From Halomonas sp. ML-15 (GTDB lineage: Bacteria > Pseudomonadota > Gammaproteobacteria > Pseudomonadales > Halomonadaceae): a stretch of 64,000 nt of DNA. Below are positions 1-9,196 of the stretch, piece by piece. The translations under genes were made by a program, and so were the position numbers. The stretch's first letter is position 1, and every line of letters starts with the position of its first letter. The stretch is taken from NCBI RefSeq assembly GCF_014779595.1, contig NZ_JACXZT010000019.1, forward strand, positions 1,912,462 to 1,976,461, written 5' to 3'. Under the pieces are notes generated by a model, which saw only the letters and a program-made list of their open reading frames with translations, ran no database searches and was not told the DNA's origin.

Positions 1-1
1 C

Positions 2-46
2 CAGGCCATCCATCGCGCCGCCGAGCGTGGGGAGGAGCAGGCATGA
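2..46 (+). CDS. 3' end of an upstream gene, probably the [2Fe-2S] small subunit of the molybdenum hydroxylase
   Basis: The window opens inside a reading frame whose last residues are QAIHRAAERGEEQA followed by TGA. The stop overlaps the ATG of the next gene in an ATGA junction, which implies translational coupling. In two-subunit IorAB-type hydroxylases the small ferredoxin-like subunit lies directly upstream of the large molybdopterin subunit, so position suggests this identity. The visible 14 residues carry no diagnostic motif, so the assignment is from context only. Confidence 0.45.
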   Translation, partial: QAIHRAAERGEEQA

Positions 47-2361
47 CCACTCATCGCAACCCCCTACTGCTGGCCAACGTCAGTCGCCGCCATGTGCTCA
101 AGGGGCTGGCCGCCTCCAGCGCTCTGGTCATCGCCGCCCGCTGGTCGCCGCTGCTCGCCGACGAAGCGGAGCGCTATGGCGCCGAGGCCATGCCCCACGG
201 CTGGGTCGACGACCCCAACGTCTTTATTCGTATCGACGAGGATGGCACCGTCACCGTGGTCAACCACCGTGCCGAGATGGGTCAGGGCATCCGCACCAGC
301 CTGGTGATGGTCGCCGCCGATGAGCTCGGCGCCGATTGGCCGCGCGTCCGCGTCGAGCAGGCCCCCGGCGATGAAGAAACCTACGGCAACCAGAACACCG
401 ACGGCTCGCGCAGCATGCGCCACTCCTTCGACCCGATGCGCCGCGCTGCCGCCGCAGCCCGCACCATGCTCGAACAGGCCGCCGCCGAGCAGTGGCAGGT
501 GCCGGCCGAGGAGTGCCAGGCCGGCGTGCATGTGGTCCGTCACGACCCCAGCGGGCGCGAGCTCGGCTTCGGCGAACTGGCCGCCGCGGCCAGCCAGCTG
601 CCGGTGCCCGAGCGTGACACCCTGACTCTCAAGCCACGGGACGAGTGGCGCTATATCGGCCGGGAAAACGTCACCGACGACGCGCCGCTGGCGATCGACG
701 GCGAGGATATCGTCACCGGCCGCGCTCTATACGGCGCCGATGTTCATCTCGACGACATGCGCTATGCGGTGATCGCCCGGCCGCCGGTCTACGGCGCGCA
801 GCTCGCCAGCGTCGATGACACCGCCGCGCTGGAAATACCCGGCGTGGTGCGAGTCGTCGAGGTACCGGGCGTGGGACAGCCGGCCGGCTTCGCCCCGCTA
901 GGCGGCGTGGCAGTGATCGCCGAGAACACCTGGGCGGCGATTCAGGGGCGCGATGCGCTGGAGATCGAGTGGGATCTGGACGCCGCCGGAGACAACGCCA
1001 GCTACGACAGCGACGCCTACCGTGAGGCGCTGGAGCAGGCCGCCTCGGCAGCCGGAAGGGTGGTCCGCGAACGCGGCGATATCGACGCCGCCCTGGACCA
1101 GGCCGAGCAGCGCCTGGAGGCGACCTACTATATGCCGCATATGGCCCAGGCACCCATCGAACCGCCGGTGGCGCTGGCCCGGATAGTCGACGGCAAGGCG
1201 GAAGTCTGGGCCCCGGTTCAGCACCCCCAGGCCGCCCGCGAGGGCATTGCCGAGCAGCTCGGCATCGCCCTCGAGGACGTGACCGTCCATGCCACCCTGC
1301 TGGGGGGCGGTTTCGGGCGCAAGTCCAAGCCCGACTTCATGCTCGAGGCGAGCTACCTGAGCCAGGCGTTGGATGGCCAGCCGGTGCGCGTGCAGTGGAC
1401 CCGCGAAGACGACCTGCACCACGCCTACTTCCACGCCGTCTCGGTGGACCGCCTGGAGGCCGGCCTCGACGCCGAGGGCAAGGCGATTGGCTGGCGTCAC
1501 CGCACCCTCTCGCCGAGCATCGCCTCGCTGTTCGCCCCGGATCCGGAGCACAAGCAGGACTTCGAACTCGGCATGGGGTTTACTACCGTGCCCTTCGATA
1601 TTCCCGCCATGCGCCTGGAGAATCCCGACGCCTCGGCACATGTGCGCATCGGCTGGTTCCGCGCCGTCTACAACCTGCCCCACGCCTTCGCCATCCAGAG
1701 CTTCACCGCCGAGATGGCCGCCGCCGCCGACCGCGATCATCGCGACTACCTGCTCGAGCTGCTGGGACCAGCGCGCCAGATCAATCCCCGCGACGTCAAC
1801 GACAGCTGGAACTACGGCGAAGACCCGGAGCGCTACCCCATCGATATCGGCCGCCTGTGCGGCGTGATCGAGAGCGCCACCGAAGCGGCCGAGTGGCAGC
1901 GTGAACGCCCTGCGGGTCGCGGCCTGGGGCTGGCCGTTCACCACAGCTTCGCCTCCTATGCCGCCGTGGTGTTCGACGTGGAGGTCAACGATGACGGCGA
2001 GGTGACGATTCACAGCGCCGATATTGCCTTCGACTGCGGCCCGCAGATCAACCCGGACCGCATTCGCGCACAGATGGAGGGCTCCTGCCTGATGGGCATC
2101 GGCATCGCCCTACATAGCGAGATCACCGCCCGCGAGGGGCGCATCGAACAGGACAACTTCCATCAGTTCCGGATTCCGCGCCTCTCCCACACCCCACACG
2201 AGATACGCGTGCATCTGATCAACGACGACCCCGAGGTGCCGCTGGGTGGCGTGGGCGAGCCGGGGCTGCCGCCAATAGCACCGGCGCTGTGCAATGCGAT
2301 CTACGCCGCTACCGGCAAGCGCATCCGGCGCCTGCCGGTAGGCGACCAGCTAGCGGGGTGA
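43..2361 (+). CDS. molybdopterin-binding large subunit of a xanthine dehydrogenase-family (IorB-like) hydroxylase
   Basis: The 772-residue product begins with a Tat-type leader: twin arginines at residues 15-16 within SRRHVLKG, then a hydrophobic stretch, so export to the periplasm after cofactor insertion is expected. It carries an aldehyde oxidase/xanthine dehydrogenase molybdopterin domain, with GGGFGRK near residue 421 and GVGEPGLPP near residue 736, which holds the usual catalytic Glu. Length and Tat leader fit the isoquinoline 1-oxidoreductase beta / membrane-linked aldehyde dehydrogenase branch, which oxidises aldehydes or N-heterocycles. GGAGGAG precedes the ATG. It is coupled to the small-subunit remnant upstream and followed by XdhC and a MocA-like protein, both maturation factors. 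The substrate cannot be read from sequence. Confidence 0.88.
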   Translation: MTTHRNPLLLANVSRRHVLKGLAASSALVIAARWSPLLADEAERYGAEAMPHGWVDDPNVFIRIDEDGTVTVVNHRAEMGQGIRTSLVMVAADELGADWPRVRVEQAPGDEETYGNQNTDGSRSMRHSFDPMRRAAAAARTMLEQAAAEQWQVPAEECQAGVHVVRHDPSGRELGFGELAAAASQLPVPERDTLTLKPRDEWRYIGRENVTDDAPLAIDGEDIVTGRALYGADVHLDDMRYAVIARPPVYGAQLASVDDTAALEIPGVVRVVEVPGVGQPAGFAPLGGVAVIAENTWAAIQGRDALEIEWDLDAAGDNASYDSDAYREALEQAASAAGRVVRERGDIDAALDQAEQRLEATYYMPHMAQAPIEPPVALARIVDGKAEVWAPVQHPQAAREGIAEQLGIALEDVTVHATLLGGGFGRKSKPDFMLEASYLSQALDGQPVRVQWTREDDLHHAYFHAVSVDRLEAGLDAEGKAIGWRHRTLSPSIASLFAPDPEHKQDFELGMGFTTVPFDIPAMRLENPDASAHVRIGWFRAVYNLPHAFAIQSFTAEMAAAADRDHRDYLLELLGPARQINPRDVNDSWNYGEDPERYPIDIGRLCGVIESATEAAEWQRERPAGRGLGLAVHHSFASYAAVVFDVEVNDDGEVTIHSADIAFDCGPQINPDRIRAQMEGSCLMGIGIALHSEITAREGRIEQDNFHQFRIPRLSHTPHEIRVHLINDDPEVPLGGVGEPGLPPIAPALCNAIYAATGKRIRRLPVGDQLAG

Positions 2362-2363
2362 GC

Positions 2364-3353
2364 ATGCAGCACCTCGACCTGCAGGTGATCGAGCGAGCCC
2401 TGAGTTGGGCCCGCGACGGCGAGAGCATATGGCTGTGCACGGTGCTCGCCACCTACGGCTCTGCGCCGCGTGCCCCGGGGGCACTGCTGGCGGTGTGCGG
2501 CGACGGTCGCCACGTCGGCTCGCTGTCCGGCGGCTGCGTCGAGGAGGACTTCCTCGAGCGCCTCCAGCGCGGCGAGTTCGACGCCCCGGTGACCGCCCTG
2601 CGCTACGGCGGCGGCAGCGAGGACGGCGGCGTTCATGCCCCCCATGTCGTCCTGCCGTGTGGCGGCATCCTCGACGTGCTGGTCGAGCGTCTACCCGCCA
2701 CTCCCGAGACCCTGGTCCATCTGGAGGTGTTCCACGCCACCCTGCTGGGGCAGCGCCCGCTGCTGCGCTGCGTCGATCTCGACGATGGACGCCGCCACTT
2801 CCTGAGCGATGACGGCACCGGGCCGCGGGTGGTGCGCGATCTGCAGCGGCGCACCGTTCAGCTGCGCATCGGCCCCGCGGCACGCCTGATCATTGCCGGC
2901 CTGTCGCCGGTCTCGGAGGCCTGCGCGCGCTTCGCCCAGAGTCTCGGCTTCGAGGTGATAGTGTGTGATCCCCGAGACGAGCCACATCGCGATACCGCGC
3001 TCGACGGCATCGAGCGGCAGCGAGTACTGCCGTCGCAGTTTATCGCCTCCGGCGCCTGCCACGCCGCCACTGCCGTCGTCGCCCTGACCCATGATCCGCG
3101 CATCGACGACCTGGCGCTGATCGAGGCAGTCCGCACCCCGGCGTTCTATATCGGCGTAATGGGCTCGCAGCGCACCTCCCAGGCGCGCGCCGAGCGCCTG
3201 CGCCGCTCCGGCGGCCTGAGTGACGCCGATATCGCCCGCCTGCATATGCCCATCGGACTCGACCTGGGCAGCAAGGCCCCCGCGGAGATCGCCCTCGCAG
3301 TGATGGCCGATATCCTCCGCGTGCAGCGCGGCAAGGCGCGCGATGAACTCTGA
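2364..3353 (+). CDS. xdhC: XdhC/CoxI family molybdenum-enzyme maturation factor
   Basis: This 330-residue protein has the XdhC architecture: an N-terminal XdhC_CoxI domain with GGCVEEDF around residue 55, and a C-terminal Rossmann-like XdhC domain (about residues 175-320). Family members bind molybdenum cofactor, promote its sulfuration and deliver it to hydroxylases. The ATG two bases after the stop of the large subunit was chosen; a longer in-frame extension into that gene would be out of family. It overlaps the next gene by 11 bases, so the locus is one transcription unit dedicated to this hydroxylase. Confidence 0.87.
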   Translation: MQHLDLQVIERALSWARDGESIWLCTVLATYGSAPRAPGALLAVCGDGRHVGSLSGGCVEEDFLERLQRGEFDAPVTALRYGGGSEDGGVHAPHVVLPCGGILDVLVERLPATPETLVHLEVFHATLLGQRPLLRCVDLDDGRRHFLSDDGTGPRVVRDLQRRTVQLRIGPAARLIIAGLSPVSEACARFAQSLGFEVIVCDPRDEPHRDTALDGIERQRVLPSQFIASGACHAATAVVALTHDPRIDDLALIEAVRTPAFYIGVMGSQRTSQARAERLRRSGGLSDADIARLHMPIGLDLGSKAPAEIALAVMADILRVQRGKARDEL

Positions 3354-3969
3354 GCAGACTCCCCACAGACAATGCGTGGCCATCCTTATGGCCGCAGGTT
3401 ATTCGCGGCGTTTCGGCGCCCAGGACAAGCGCCGCGCGCAGCTGACCGACGAGCAGACCCTGCTCGCCGCGACCCTGGCGCGCGCTCAGCAGGCCTTTCC
3501 TCTGATGCGGGTGGTACTTCGCGAAGACGACGACCCGCAGGCCCTGGGGCTAGCCATGACCACGCCGATCATCCGCGCCCCCCGCGCCGCACGCGGTCTT
3601 GGCGCTAGCATCGGCGATGCCATCGCAACGGTGAGCCGCGATCCCGACCTGGCCGAAGTGGCCGCCGCTGCCGTGCTGCTTGGCGATATGCCGGCGATCT
3701 CGCTCGCCACACTGAGGCGACTACAGGGCCTGGCCGACGCCTCGACCATCCTGCGCCCCCGCCATGCCGGCCGGCCCGGTCATCCGGTGCTGTTCGGGCG
3801 GGAGCTGTGGCGCGAATTGGCGTTGCTGGACGGCGACCAGGGCGCCCGCGAGATCATCCGCCAGCACCCCGCGCGCTACCGCGAGATCGCCGTCGCCGAT
3901 GGCGGCATTCACTGCGATATCGACACCCCCGCCGAGCTGCAAGGCGTTATGCCGCAAGATCGCCGGTAG
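3343..3969 (+). CDS. MocA-like molybdenum cofactor nucleotidyltransferase
   Basis: A 208-residue NTP-transferase-fold protein. The N-terminal LMAAGYSRRFG at residues 15-25 is the nucleotide-binding loop of the MobA/MocA/IspD superfamily, and LLGDMPAIS near residue 110 is the metal-binding segment. MocA proteins attach CMP to molybdopterin for the xanthine dehydrogenase family, which fits the two upstream genes. Related family members act on other substrates, so the specific reaction is inferred from the operon. The gene starts inside the end of xdhC and ends 15 bases from the convergent enoyl-CoA hydratase gene. Confidence 0.8.
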   Translation: MNSEQTPHRQCVAILMAAGYSRRFGAQDKRRAQLTDEQTLLAATLARAQQAFPLMRVVLREDDDPQALGLAMTTPIIRAPRAARGLGASIGDAIATVSRDPDLAEVAAAAVLLGDMPAISLATLRRLQGLADASTILRPRHAGRPGHPVLFGRELWRELALLDGDQGAREIIRQHPARYREIAVADGGIHCDIDTPAELQGVMPQDRR

Positions 3970-3984
3970 GCGGCTCGCGGCTGA

Positions 3985-4758
3985 TCAGAAGTCCGGTTTG
4001 CGCTTATCGACGAAGGCGCTCATGCCTTCGCGCTGCTCGTCGCCGGCGAACGCCAGGGCGAACAGCCCGGTCTCCAGCGCCAGGGCGCTATCCAGGTCCT
4101 GGTCGTGGCCGTCGTGGACCGCCTGCTTGGCGCCGCGCACCGCCTGGGGGCCGTTGCCGTTGAGCTGCTTGGCGAGCCGCTCGACGTAGGCGTCGAGGTC
4201 GGCCTGGGGCATCACCTGGTTGACCAGGCCGATACGCAGCGCCTCCTGGGCATCGATCTTGCGCCCGGTGGTAACCAGATCCAGCGCCATGGCCGGGCCG
4301 ACCCGGCGCGGCAGGCGCTGGGTACCGCCGAAGCCGGGGATCACCCCCAGCGCCACTTCAGGCTGGCCCAAGATGGCGTTGTCGCTGGCCACCGCCCAGT
4401 CGCAGGCCAGCGCCAGTTCGCAGCCGCCGCCCAGGCAGAAGCCGTTGACCAGTGCCACCACCGGCACCGGTAGCCGCTCGAGGCGCTTCAGGGTGGCCAG
4501 GCCACGCTGGGCGAAATCCCGCGCCTGGGCGGCGCTCAGCTCGCGCATCTCGGTAATATCGGCTCCCGCCACGAAGGCCTTGTCGCCGGCGCCGGTGATC
4601 AGCACCCCGCGCAGGTCGGGCTCGGCCTCGAGGGCGTCGAGCTCGGCGGCCAGAGCGTCGAGCAGCGCGCTGTTAAGGGCGTTGAGCGCCTTGGGACGAT
4701 TGATGGTCAGGCAGGCGAGGCCGTGGCGCTCGCTGCGTTGGATCAGGGCATCACTCAT
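3985..4758 (-). CDS. enoyl-CoA hydratase/isomerase (crotonase family)
   Basis: A 257-residue crotonase-fold protein. Family marks are NRPKALNALN near the start, KAFVAGADITEM forming the oxyanion-hole region near residue 65, GFCLGGGCELALACDW with the first catalytic Glu near residue 110, and GQPEVALGVIPGFGGTQRLPR with the second. Both catalytic glutamates are present, so hydration of trans-2-enoyl-CoA is likely. It follows the 3-hydroxyacyl-CoA dehydrogenase gene by 12 bases on the same strand; together they would catalyse two consecutive beta-oxidation or acetoacetyl-CoA/butyryl-CoA steps. Chain-length preference is not visible. Confidence 0.88.
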   Translation of the reverse strand: MSDALIQRSERHGLACLTINRPKALNALNSALLDALAAELDALEAEPDLRGVLITGAGDKAFVAGADITEMRELSAAQARDFAQRGLATLKRLERLPVPVVALVNGFCLGGGCELALACDWAVASDNAILGQPEVALGVIPGFGGTQRLPRRVGPAMALDLVTTGRKIDAQEALRIGLVNQVMPQADLDAYVERLAKQLNGNGPQAVRGAKQAVHDGHDQDLDSALALETGLFALAFAGDEQREGMSAFVDKRKPDF

Positions 4759-4770
4759 GGAGCACTCCGC

Positions 4771-5619
4771 TTATTGGTAGACATGGAAACCGCGGCCGCT
4801 CTTGCGGCCCAGATAGCCGGCGGCCACCATCCGCCGCAGCAGCGGGCAGGGGCGGTACTTGGGATCGCCGAAGCCCTGCTGCAGCACCTCCATGATCGCC
4901 AGGCAGACGTCGAGGCCGATCAGGTCGGCGAGGGCCAGTGGCCCCATCGGGTGGGCGGCGCCGAGCTTCATGCTGGCGTCGATATCGTCGGCGCTGGCCA
5001 CGCCATCCTGGAGCAGGAAGGCCGCCTCGTTGATCATCGGCACCAGCAGGCGGTTGACGGCGAAGCCGGGGGCATCGGCGATCAGCACCGCGGTCTTGCC
5101 GAGGCGCTCGGCGAGCGCCTCTACCGCCTCGACGGTGGCATCCGAGGTCTGTTCGGCGCGGATCACCTCGACCAGCTTGAGCACCGGCACCGGATTGAAG
5201 AAGTGCATGCCGACCACCCGCTCGGGGCGCTCGCACACTGCAGCCAGGCGGGTCAGCGACAGCGACGAGGTGTTGGAGGCGAGAATGGCGTCTGGCGCCA
5301 GGGCGTCGAGGTCACGGAACAGGCGCTCCTTGAGCTCGGGGTTCTCCGGGGCCGCCTCGATGATCACCTGGCAGCCGGCCAGGGCATCCAACTGCGTGGT
5401 GGTCGTCAGGCGCGCCAGGGCCGCCTGGCGGTCGGCGTCATCGAGCTTCTCCTTGTCGACCAGCTTGGCCAGGCGCTTGTCGATGGCCGCCTGGCCGCGC
5501 TCGAGGGACGCCTCGGCGACGTCGCACATCACGACCTCGAAACCGCTGGTAATGGCCACCTGGGCAATCCCCTGGCCCATGGTACCGGCGCCGACTACGC
5601 CGATCGTCATATCGCTCAT
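4771..5619 (-). CDS. 3-hydroxybutyryl-CoA (short-chain 3-hydroxyacyl-CoA) dehydrogenase
   Basis: A 282-residue stand-alone HAD-family dehydrogenase. The N terminus has the NAD-binding loop GAGTMGQGIAQ (residues 9-19); HFFNPVPVLKLVEV near residue 138 contains the catalytic His; the C-terminal helical domain follows from GFAVNRLLVPMINEA. Length equals that of typical PaaH/HbdA enzymes. The start (ATGAGCGAT) was chosen because AGGAGCG lies just upstream; a longer in-frame extension would add 17 residues before the Rossmann fold. It is the first gene of a two-gene unit with the enoyl-CoA hydratase. Confidence 0.9.
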   Translation of the reverse strand: MSDMTIGVVGAGTMGQGIAQVAITSGFEVVMCDVAEASLERGQAAIDKRLAKLVDKEKLDDADRQAALARLTTTTQLDALAGCQVIIEAAPENPELKERLFRDLDALAPDAILASNTSSLSLTRLAAVCERPERVVGMHFFNPVPVLKLVEVIRAEQTSDATVEAVEALAERLGKTAVLIADAPGFAVNRLLVPMINEAAFLLQDGVASADDIDASMKLGAAHPMGPLALADLIGLDVCLAIMEVLQQGFGDPKYRPCPLLRRMVAAGYLGRKSGRGFHVYQ

Positions 5620-5734
5620 CACTCGCTCCTGTTGCGCTGCACATAAGGCCCTAACATAAGCCCTTTGCAACGCCTTGCCCAGGCAGCGACCAATTAGCGC
5701 TATCGCAGATAGACAGCACCGCTCAGAACTGCTC

Positions 5735-5912
5735 CGTCGACAGGCCTACGAGGAGGCGCTGTAAACCCTTCCCTGGGCGCTACCTACGCCCTGCTGCGCT
5801 CTCGCATCCTGCTCCGCTTGCAGGACCGGTGCTGGCCATCCATGGCCAGCCCGTTCGGAGGAATCCTCCTCACCCCTGGCGTAGAACCTCCTCTTCGGCC
5901 TGTCCCCGGCGT
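5735..5912. repeat. dispersed intergenic repeat, copy A
   Basis: The 330-base gap between the dehydrogenase and MFS genes is filled mostly by this element. It shares long near-identical blocks with an inverted copy at 23072-23250, including GAGGAGGCGCTGTAAACCC, CCCTGGGCGCTACC, CTCGCATCCTGCTCCG and the palindrome TGGCCATCCATGGCCA. It shares the core and a similar palindrome with a shorter copy at 31666-31762. Open frames inside it are not credible genes. See the finding on this family. Confidence 0.85.
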
Positions 5913-5949
5913 TCTTCGCTTCGAGGCAACGAAAGAGCGACTAACGCAC

Positions 5950-7356
5950 TCAGCTCCGCGTGTCTGATTTCCCTTGGGCGTCGTCGCCGTGAGGGCCGGC
6001 TTCGGCATCGACGTCGAAGTACTCGATATGCGCCGCGTCCTCACGGGGCGGGCCCACCAGCGGCTCGGCCACGTCAATATCAGGTACCCAGTCTGAGAGG
6101 TCCTCGACATGCTCGTGCTCGGTGGCCCCCTGCACTTGCTCTTCGGTGACCCCAAGCTCGGCCCCCACCGAGGTCATCGGCGTGCTGGGGGCGAACGGCG
6201 CCACCGGCAGCGGCGCCGGACGCACGCTGCGCCGCCAGCAGAAGAACGCCACCAGTATCAGCCCCAGCCCGCCCAGCGACCAGAACAGGCCGCTGTCGCC
6301 CACCGCGCTCATCACCGGCGTGATCAGCGGCGGGCTAAGCGTAGAGCCGAGTGCGTTGATCAGCAGCAGGCCCTGGCTCATACGCACCAGGGCGCCGGCC
6401 GGCGCGCGGTCGGCAGCATGGCTCACCGCCACCGGGTAGAGTGCGAAGACACCGCCACCGAGCAGGAACAGCAGTCCGGCCAGCAGCCAGGTATTCAACG
6501 GCAGCCACAGCATGCCGGCCGAGATCACCACGCAGAACACGCCGATCAGGATCAGTACCTGCTGGCGGTCGTGGCGATCCGACCAGCGGCCGATGGGGTA
6601 CTGCAGCAGCATGGCCCCCAGTATCACCACCGCCATCATCTGACCGATCTGGTTGACCGACAGGCCCACCCGCTGCAGATAGAGCGGCAGCAGGCTGTAG
6701 ATCGCCGCCACCAGCAGGCCCGAGCCGAAGCTGCCCACCACCCCGGTTGGTGTGACGATCATCAGGCGCCACGGCGAGAGCGGCTCGGCGTGCTCGATCA
6801 GCGGCGAGACCCGCGGAATCATCGCCATCGGCAGCACCGAGAGTGCCGCCAGCATGCCCACTACCATGAACGGCTGGGTAACCCCCGCAGCATCGGTAAC
6901 ACCCAGCAGCAGCTGGCCAATGGCGCCGGCGGCGTAGAGCGCGATCATGTACATCGCCAGCAGCCGGCCGCGCACCTTCTGCTCGCCGGAGGTCAGCAGC
7001 CAGCTCTCGATGACCAGATAGACCCCCACCGTGGCCCAGCCGCCGATCAGACGCAGCACGAACCAGGCGTAGGCATCCAGCCACAGGCCCTGCAGCAGCA
7101 CCGTAACCGCGACGATAGAGGCGAAGCAGCCGTAGGCGCGGATATGCCCGATGCGCAGCAACAGCCGGTCGTTGAACACCGCGCCCAGCGCCAGGCCGAT
7201 GAAGTAGGCCGAGGAGACCCAGCCGATGACTACCGGTGAGTAGCCGGCATCGTCCAGACGCAGGGTAATCAGGGTGGCAAGGAAGCCGTTGCCGATGCCG
7301 AGGATAAACAACCCCAGCAGCGGCGCTAGCGCCATGGAGAGCAGTTGCCGCGACAT
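5950..7356 (-). CDS. MFS transporter
   Basis: A 468-residue major facilitator superfamily protein with twelve predicted hydrophobic segments. GAVFNDRLLLRIGHIR near residue 58 occupies the loop 2-3 (motif A) position, and GRWSDRHDRQQ marks the mid-protein repeat of it. The N-terminal half resembles the YcaD/YfkF-like branch. After the last helix there is a tail of about 75 residues rich in Glu and Asp, likely cytoplasmic; such a tail is uncommon in the family. GAGG lies eight bases before the ATG. It is transcribed away from the BCCT gene region and next to repeat copy A. No substrate can be inferred. Confidence 0.85.
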   Translation of the reverse strand: MSRQLLSMALAPLLGLFILGIGNGFLATLITLRLDDAGYSPVVIGWVSSAYFIGLALGAVFNDRLLLRIGHIRAYGCFASIVAVTVLLQGLWLDAYAWFVLRLIGGWATVGVYLVIESWLLTSGEQKVRGRLLAMYMIALYAAGAIGQLLLGVTDAAGVTQPFMVVGMLAALSVLPMAMIPRVSPLIEHAEPLSPWRLMIVTPTGVVGSFGSGLLVAAIYSLLPLYLQRVGLSVNQIGQMMAVVILGAMLLQYPIGRWSDRHDRQQVLILIGVFCVVISAGMLWLPLNTWLLAGLLFLLGGGVFALYPVAVSHAADRAPAGALVRMSQGLLLINALGSTLSPPLITPVMSAVGDSGLFWSLGGLGLILVAFFCWRRSVRPAPLPVAPFAPSTPMTSVGAELGVTEEQVQGATEHEHVEDLSDWVPDIDVAEPLVGPPREDAAHIEYFDVDAEAGPHGDDAQGKSDTRS

Positions 7357-7551
7357 GAAATCAGCCTCACAGGCTTGTGAATCGACAGGGGAAAAGTGAA
7401 TGGCAGGACCTGCCGAAGAGCGCCTGCCATGCTATCCGCACGCAGGGAGACGCGGGGCAATATACACCCGGCGATAGAGAAGTCAATCTACTATTGGGCA
7501 GGCGCCCATCGTGGCACTCTATCGGCGTGGCCCAGCGCCAATCTGACCGCC

Positions 7552-9180
7552 TCAGTGGCGCAGGTGACGTTCATCCGGCGACACCGGCGTTGCCTGGATC
7601 CCGGCATCATCCAGATCCACCCAGGGCTCACGCGGCGCTTCGGTACGTGACCCGGTACGCGCGGCGAAACGCTCACCGTGCAGCGCCTTGAGCAGCCCTA
7701 CCACCATGAGTATTATCACCACCGAGAACGGCAAGGCCGCCATGATCACCGCGGACTGCAGGGTCTCCAACCCGCCGGCCAGCAGCAGCACCGCTGTCAG
7801 CACCCCCAGTACAGCGCCCCAAAGGATGCGATGCCCGGTGGGCGGCTCGGGATCACCGCCGGCAAGAATGGTATTGATCACCAGCGTTCCGGCATTGGCG
7901 GAGGTAATCAGGTAGGTCGCGATCAGCACCACCAGCACTGCCGAGACGCCAACGCCCAGCATGCCCAGATCCATGGCCGCCACCGTGGCAAACAGCGCCG
8001 TGGCCACATCATTGTCCACGGCCTGGATGATCCCCCCGGCGCCAAAGAGTTCGTGATAGAGCGCGGTGCCGCCAAACAGGCCGATCCAGATAATGGTAAT
8101 CACCGTGGGCACCAGCAGTACGCCCATCACGAATTCGCGGAAGGTACGCCCCCGGGAGACGCGGGCGATAAACATCCCGACGAAGGGCGACCAGGCCAGC
8201 CACCAGCCCCAGAAGAAGACCGTCCATTCTGACTGCCAGCCATCGGCAATGGTGGCATTGGTGTGAAAGGTCATGCCCAGCAGGTGCTGCAAATAGTCGC
8301 CGGCGGATTCGATGGTAAGGGCAATCAGATACTGGGTCGGGCCGAACAGCAGCATGAAGATCACCACCGCAATACTCAGCCAGAAGTTAGCCTCCGAGAG
8401 CAGGCGCACGCCGCGCTTGACGCCGGAGACCACCGACAGGGTTGCCACGCTCATGATCACGGCAGTGATCACCAGTTGCAGCGTGATCGACGACGACAAC
8501 CCGAATACCGCATCCAGACCGGCATTCATCTGCTGTACACCGAGCCCCAGGGTGGTCGCTATACCAAACACCGTACCGAACACCGCCAGCAGGTCGACCA
8601 GATCACCCAATATGCCATGGGTGCGCTCACCCAGAATCGGCTCCAGCCCGGAGCGCACCGTCAGCGGCAGGTTGCGGCGATAGGCGAAGTAGGCCAGTAC
8701 CAGCGCCACGAACGAGAAGATCGCCCAGCCATTCAGCCCCCAATGGAAGTAGGTCAGGCGCATCGCTACCCGTGCCGCTTCGGGACTCATGCCATCGGCG
8801 ACAAAGGGGTTCTCCTGAAACTGCAGGATCGGCTGGGCCACCGCCCAGAACAGAATGCCCACGCCGGTACCGGCGGCAAACAGCATCGAGATCCACGAAA
8901 AAAAGGTGAACTCCGGCTGTTCGTTATCACCACCCAAGCGCACATTCTTGAAGCGCCCTACCCCCAGCCAGATCATGAAAAACAGTAGAAATGCGACGAG
9001 CAGGACGTAGTACCACTCCAGAAAGGGATTCACTACGCCGCGCACACGGTCAAGAACGTCGGAGAGGTGTTCGGTAAAAAAGGCCCCATACACCAAGGCG
9101 GCCCCTACCATGATGATGGCGATCAGCGTGACGCGAGCATTCATCCCCTTGAACAGCCCTGACGTGGCTTGGCGATACAT
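7552..9180 (-). CDS. BCCT family betaine/choline/carnitine transporter
   Basis: A 542-residue secondary transporter with twelve membrane segments. The family hallmarks are GTGVGILFWAVAQP near residue 94, and the signature region around WTVFFWGWWLAWSPFVGMF followed by SRGRTFREF in the eighth segment. BCCT carriers import compatible solutes such as glycine betaine with Na+ or H+. In the first motif A-V-A-Q replaces the common G-x-x-E pattern, so the substrate may not be plain betaine. The ATG was chosen because AGGAGCTGTG precedes it. The C-terminal tail is short, without a long osmosensory extension. The gene lies 16 bases after the MCE operon on the same strand and might be read through from it. 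Confidence 0.92.
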   Translation of the reverse strand: MYRQATSGLFKGMNARVTLIAIIMVGAALVYGAFFTEHLSDVLDRVRGVVNPFLEWYYVLLVAFLLFFMIWLGVGRFKNVRLGGDNEQPEFTFFSWISMLFAAGTGVGILFWAVAQPILQFQENPFVADGMSPEAARVAMRLTYFHWGLNGWAIFSFVALVLAYFAYRRNLPLTVRSGLEPILGERTHGILGDLVDLLAVFGTVFGIATTLGLGVQQMNAGLDAVFGLSSSITLQLVITAVIMSVATLSVVSGVKRGVRLLSEANFWLSIAVVIFMLLFGPTQYLIALTIESAGDYLQHLLGMTFHTNATIADGWQSEWTVFFWGWWLAWSPFVGMFIARVSRGRTFREFVMGVLLVPTVITIIWIGLFGGTALYHELFGAGGIIQAVDNDVATALFATVAAMDLGMLGVGVSAVLVVLIATYLITSANAGTLVINTILAGGDPEPPTGHRILWGAVLGVLTAVLLLAGGLETLQSAVIMAALPFSVVIILMVVGLLKALHGERFAARTGSRTEAPREPWVDLDDAGIQATPVSPDERHLRH

Positions 9181-9196
9181 CACAGCTCCTTGATTA

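Noticed and set aside
898-2013. Long antisense frame inside the molybdenum hydroxylase gene
   Set aside because: Composition is a mirror of the real gene; no motif or ribosome site.
5784-6155. Possible small gene in the repeat A region
   Set aside because: It lies in a dispersed repeat also present inverted at 23.1 kb, so it is repeat sequence rather than a gene.
7400-7430. ATGGCAGG/CCTGCCAT inverted repeat considered as a terminator of the BCCT gene
   Set aside because: The loop is long and no T run follows, and it lies over 100 bases after the stop; too weak to annotate.
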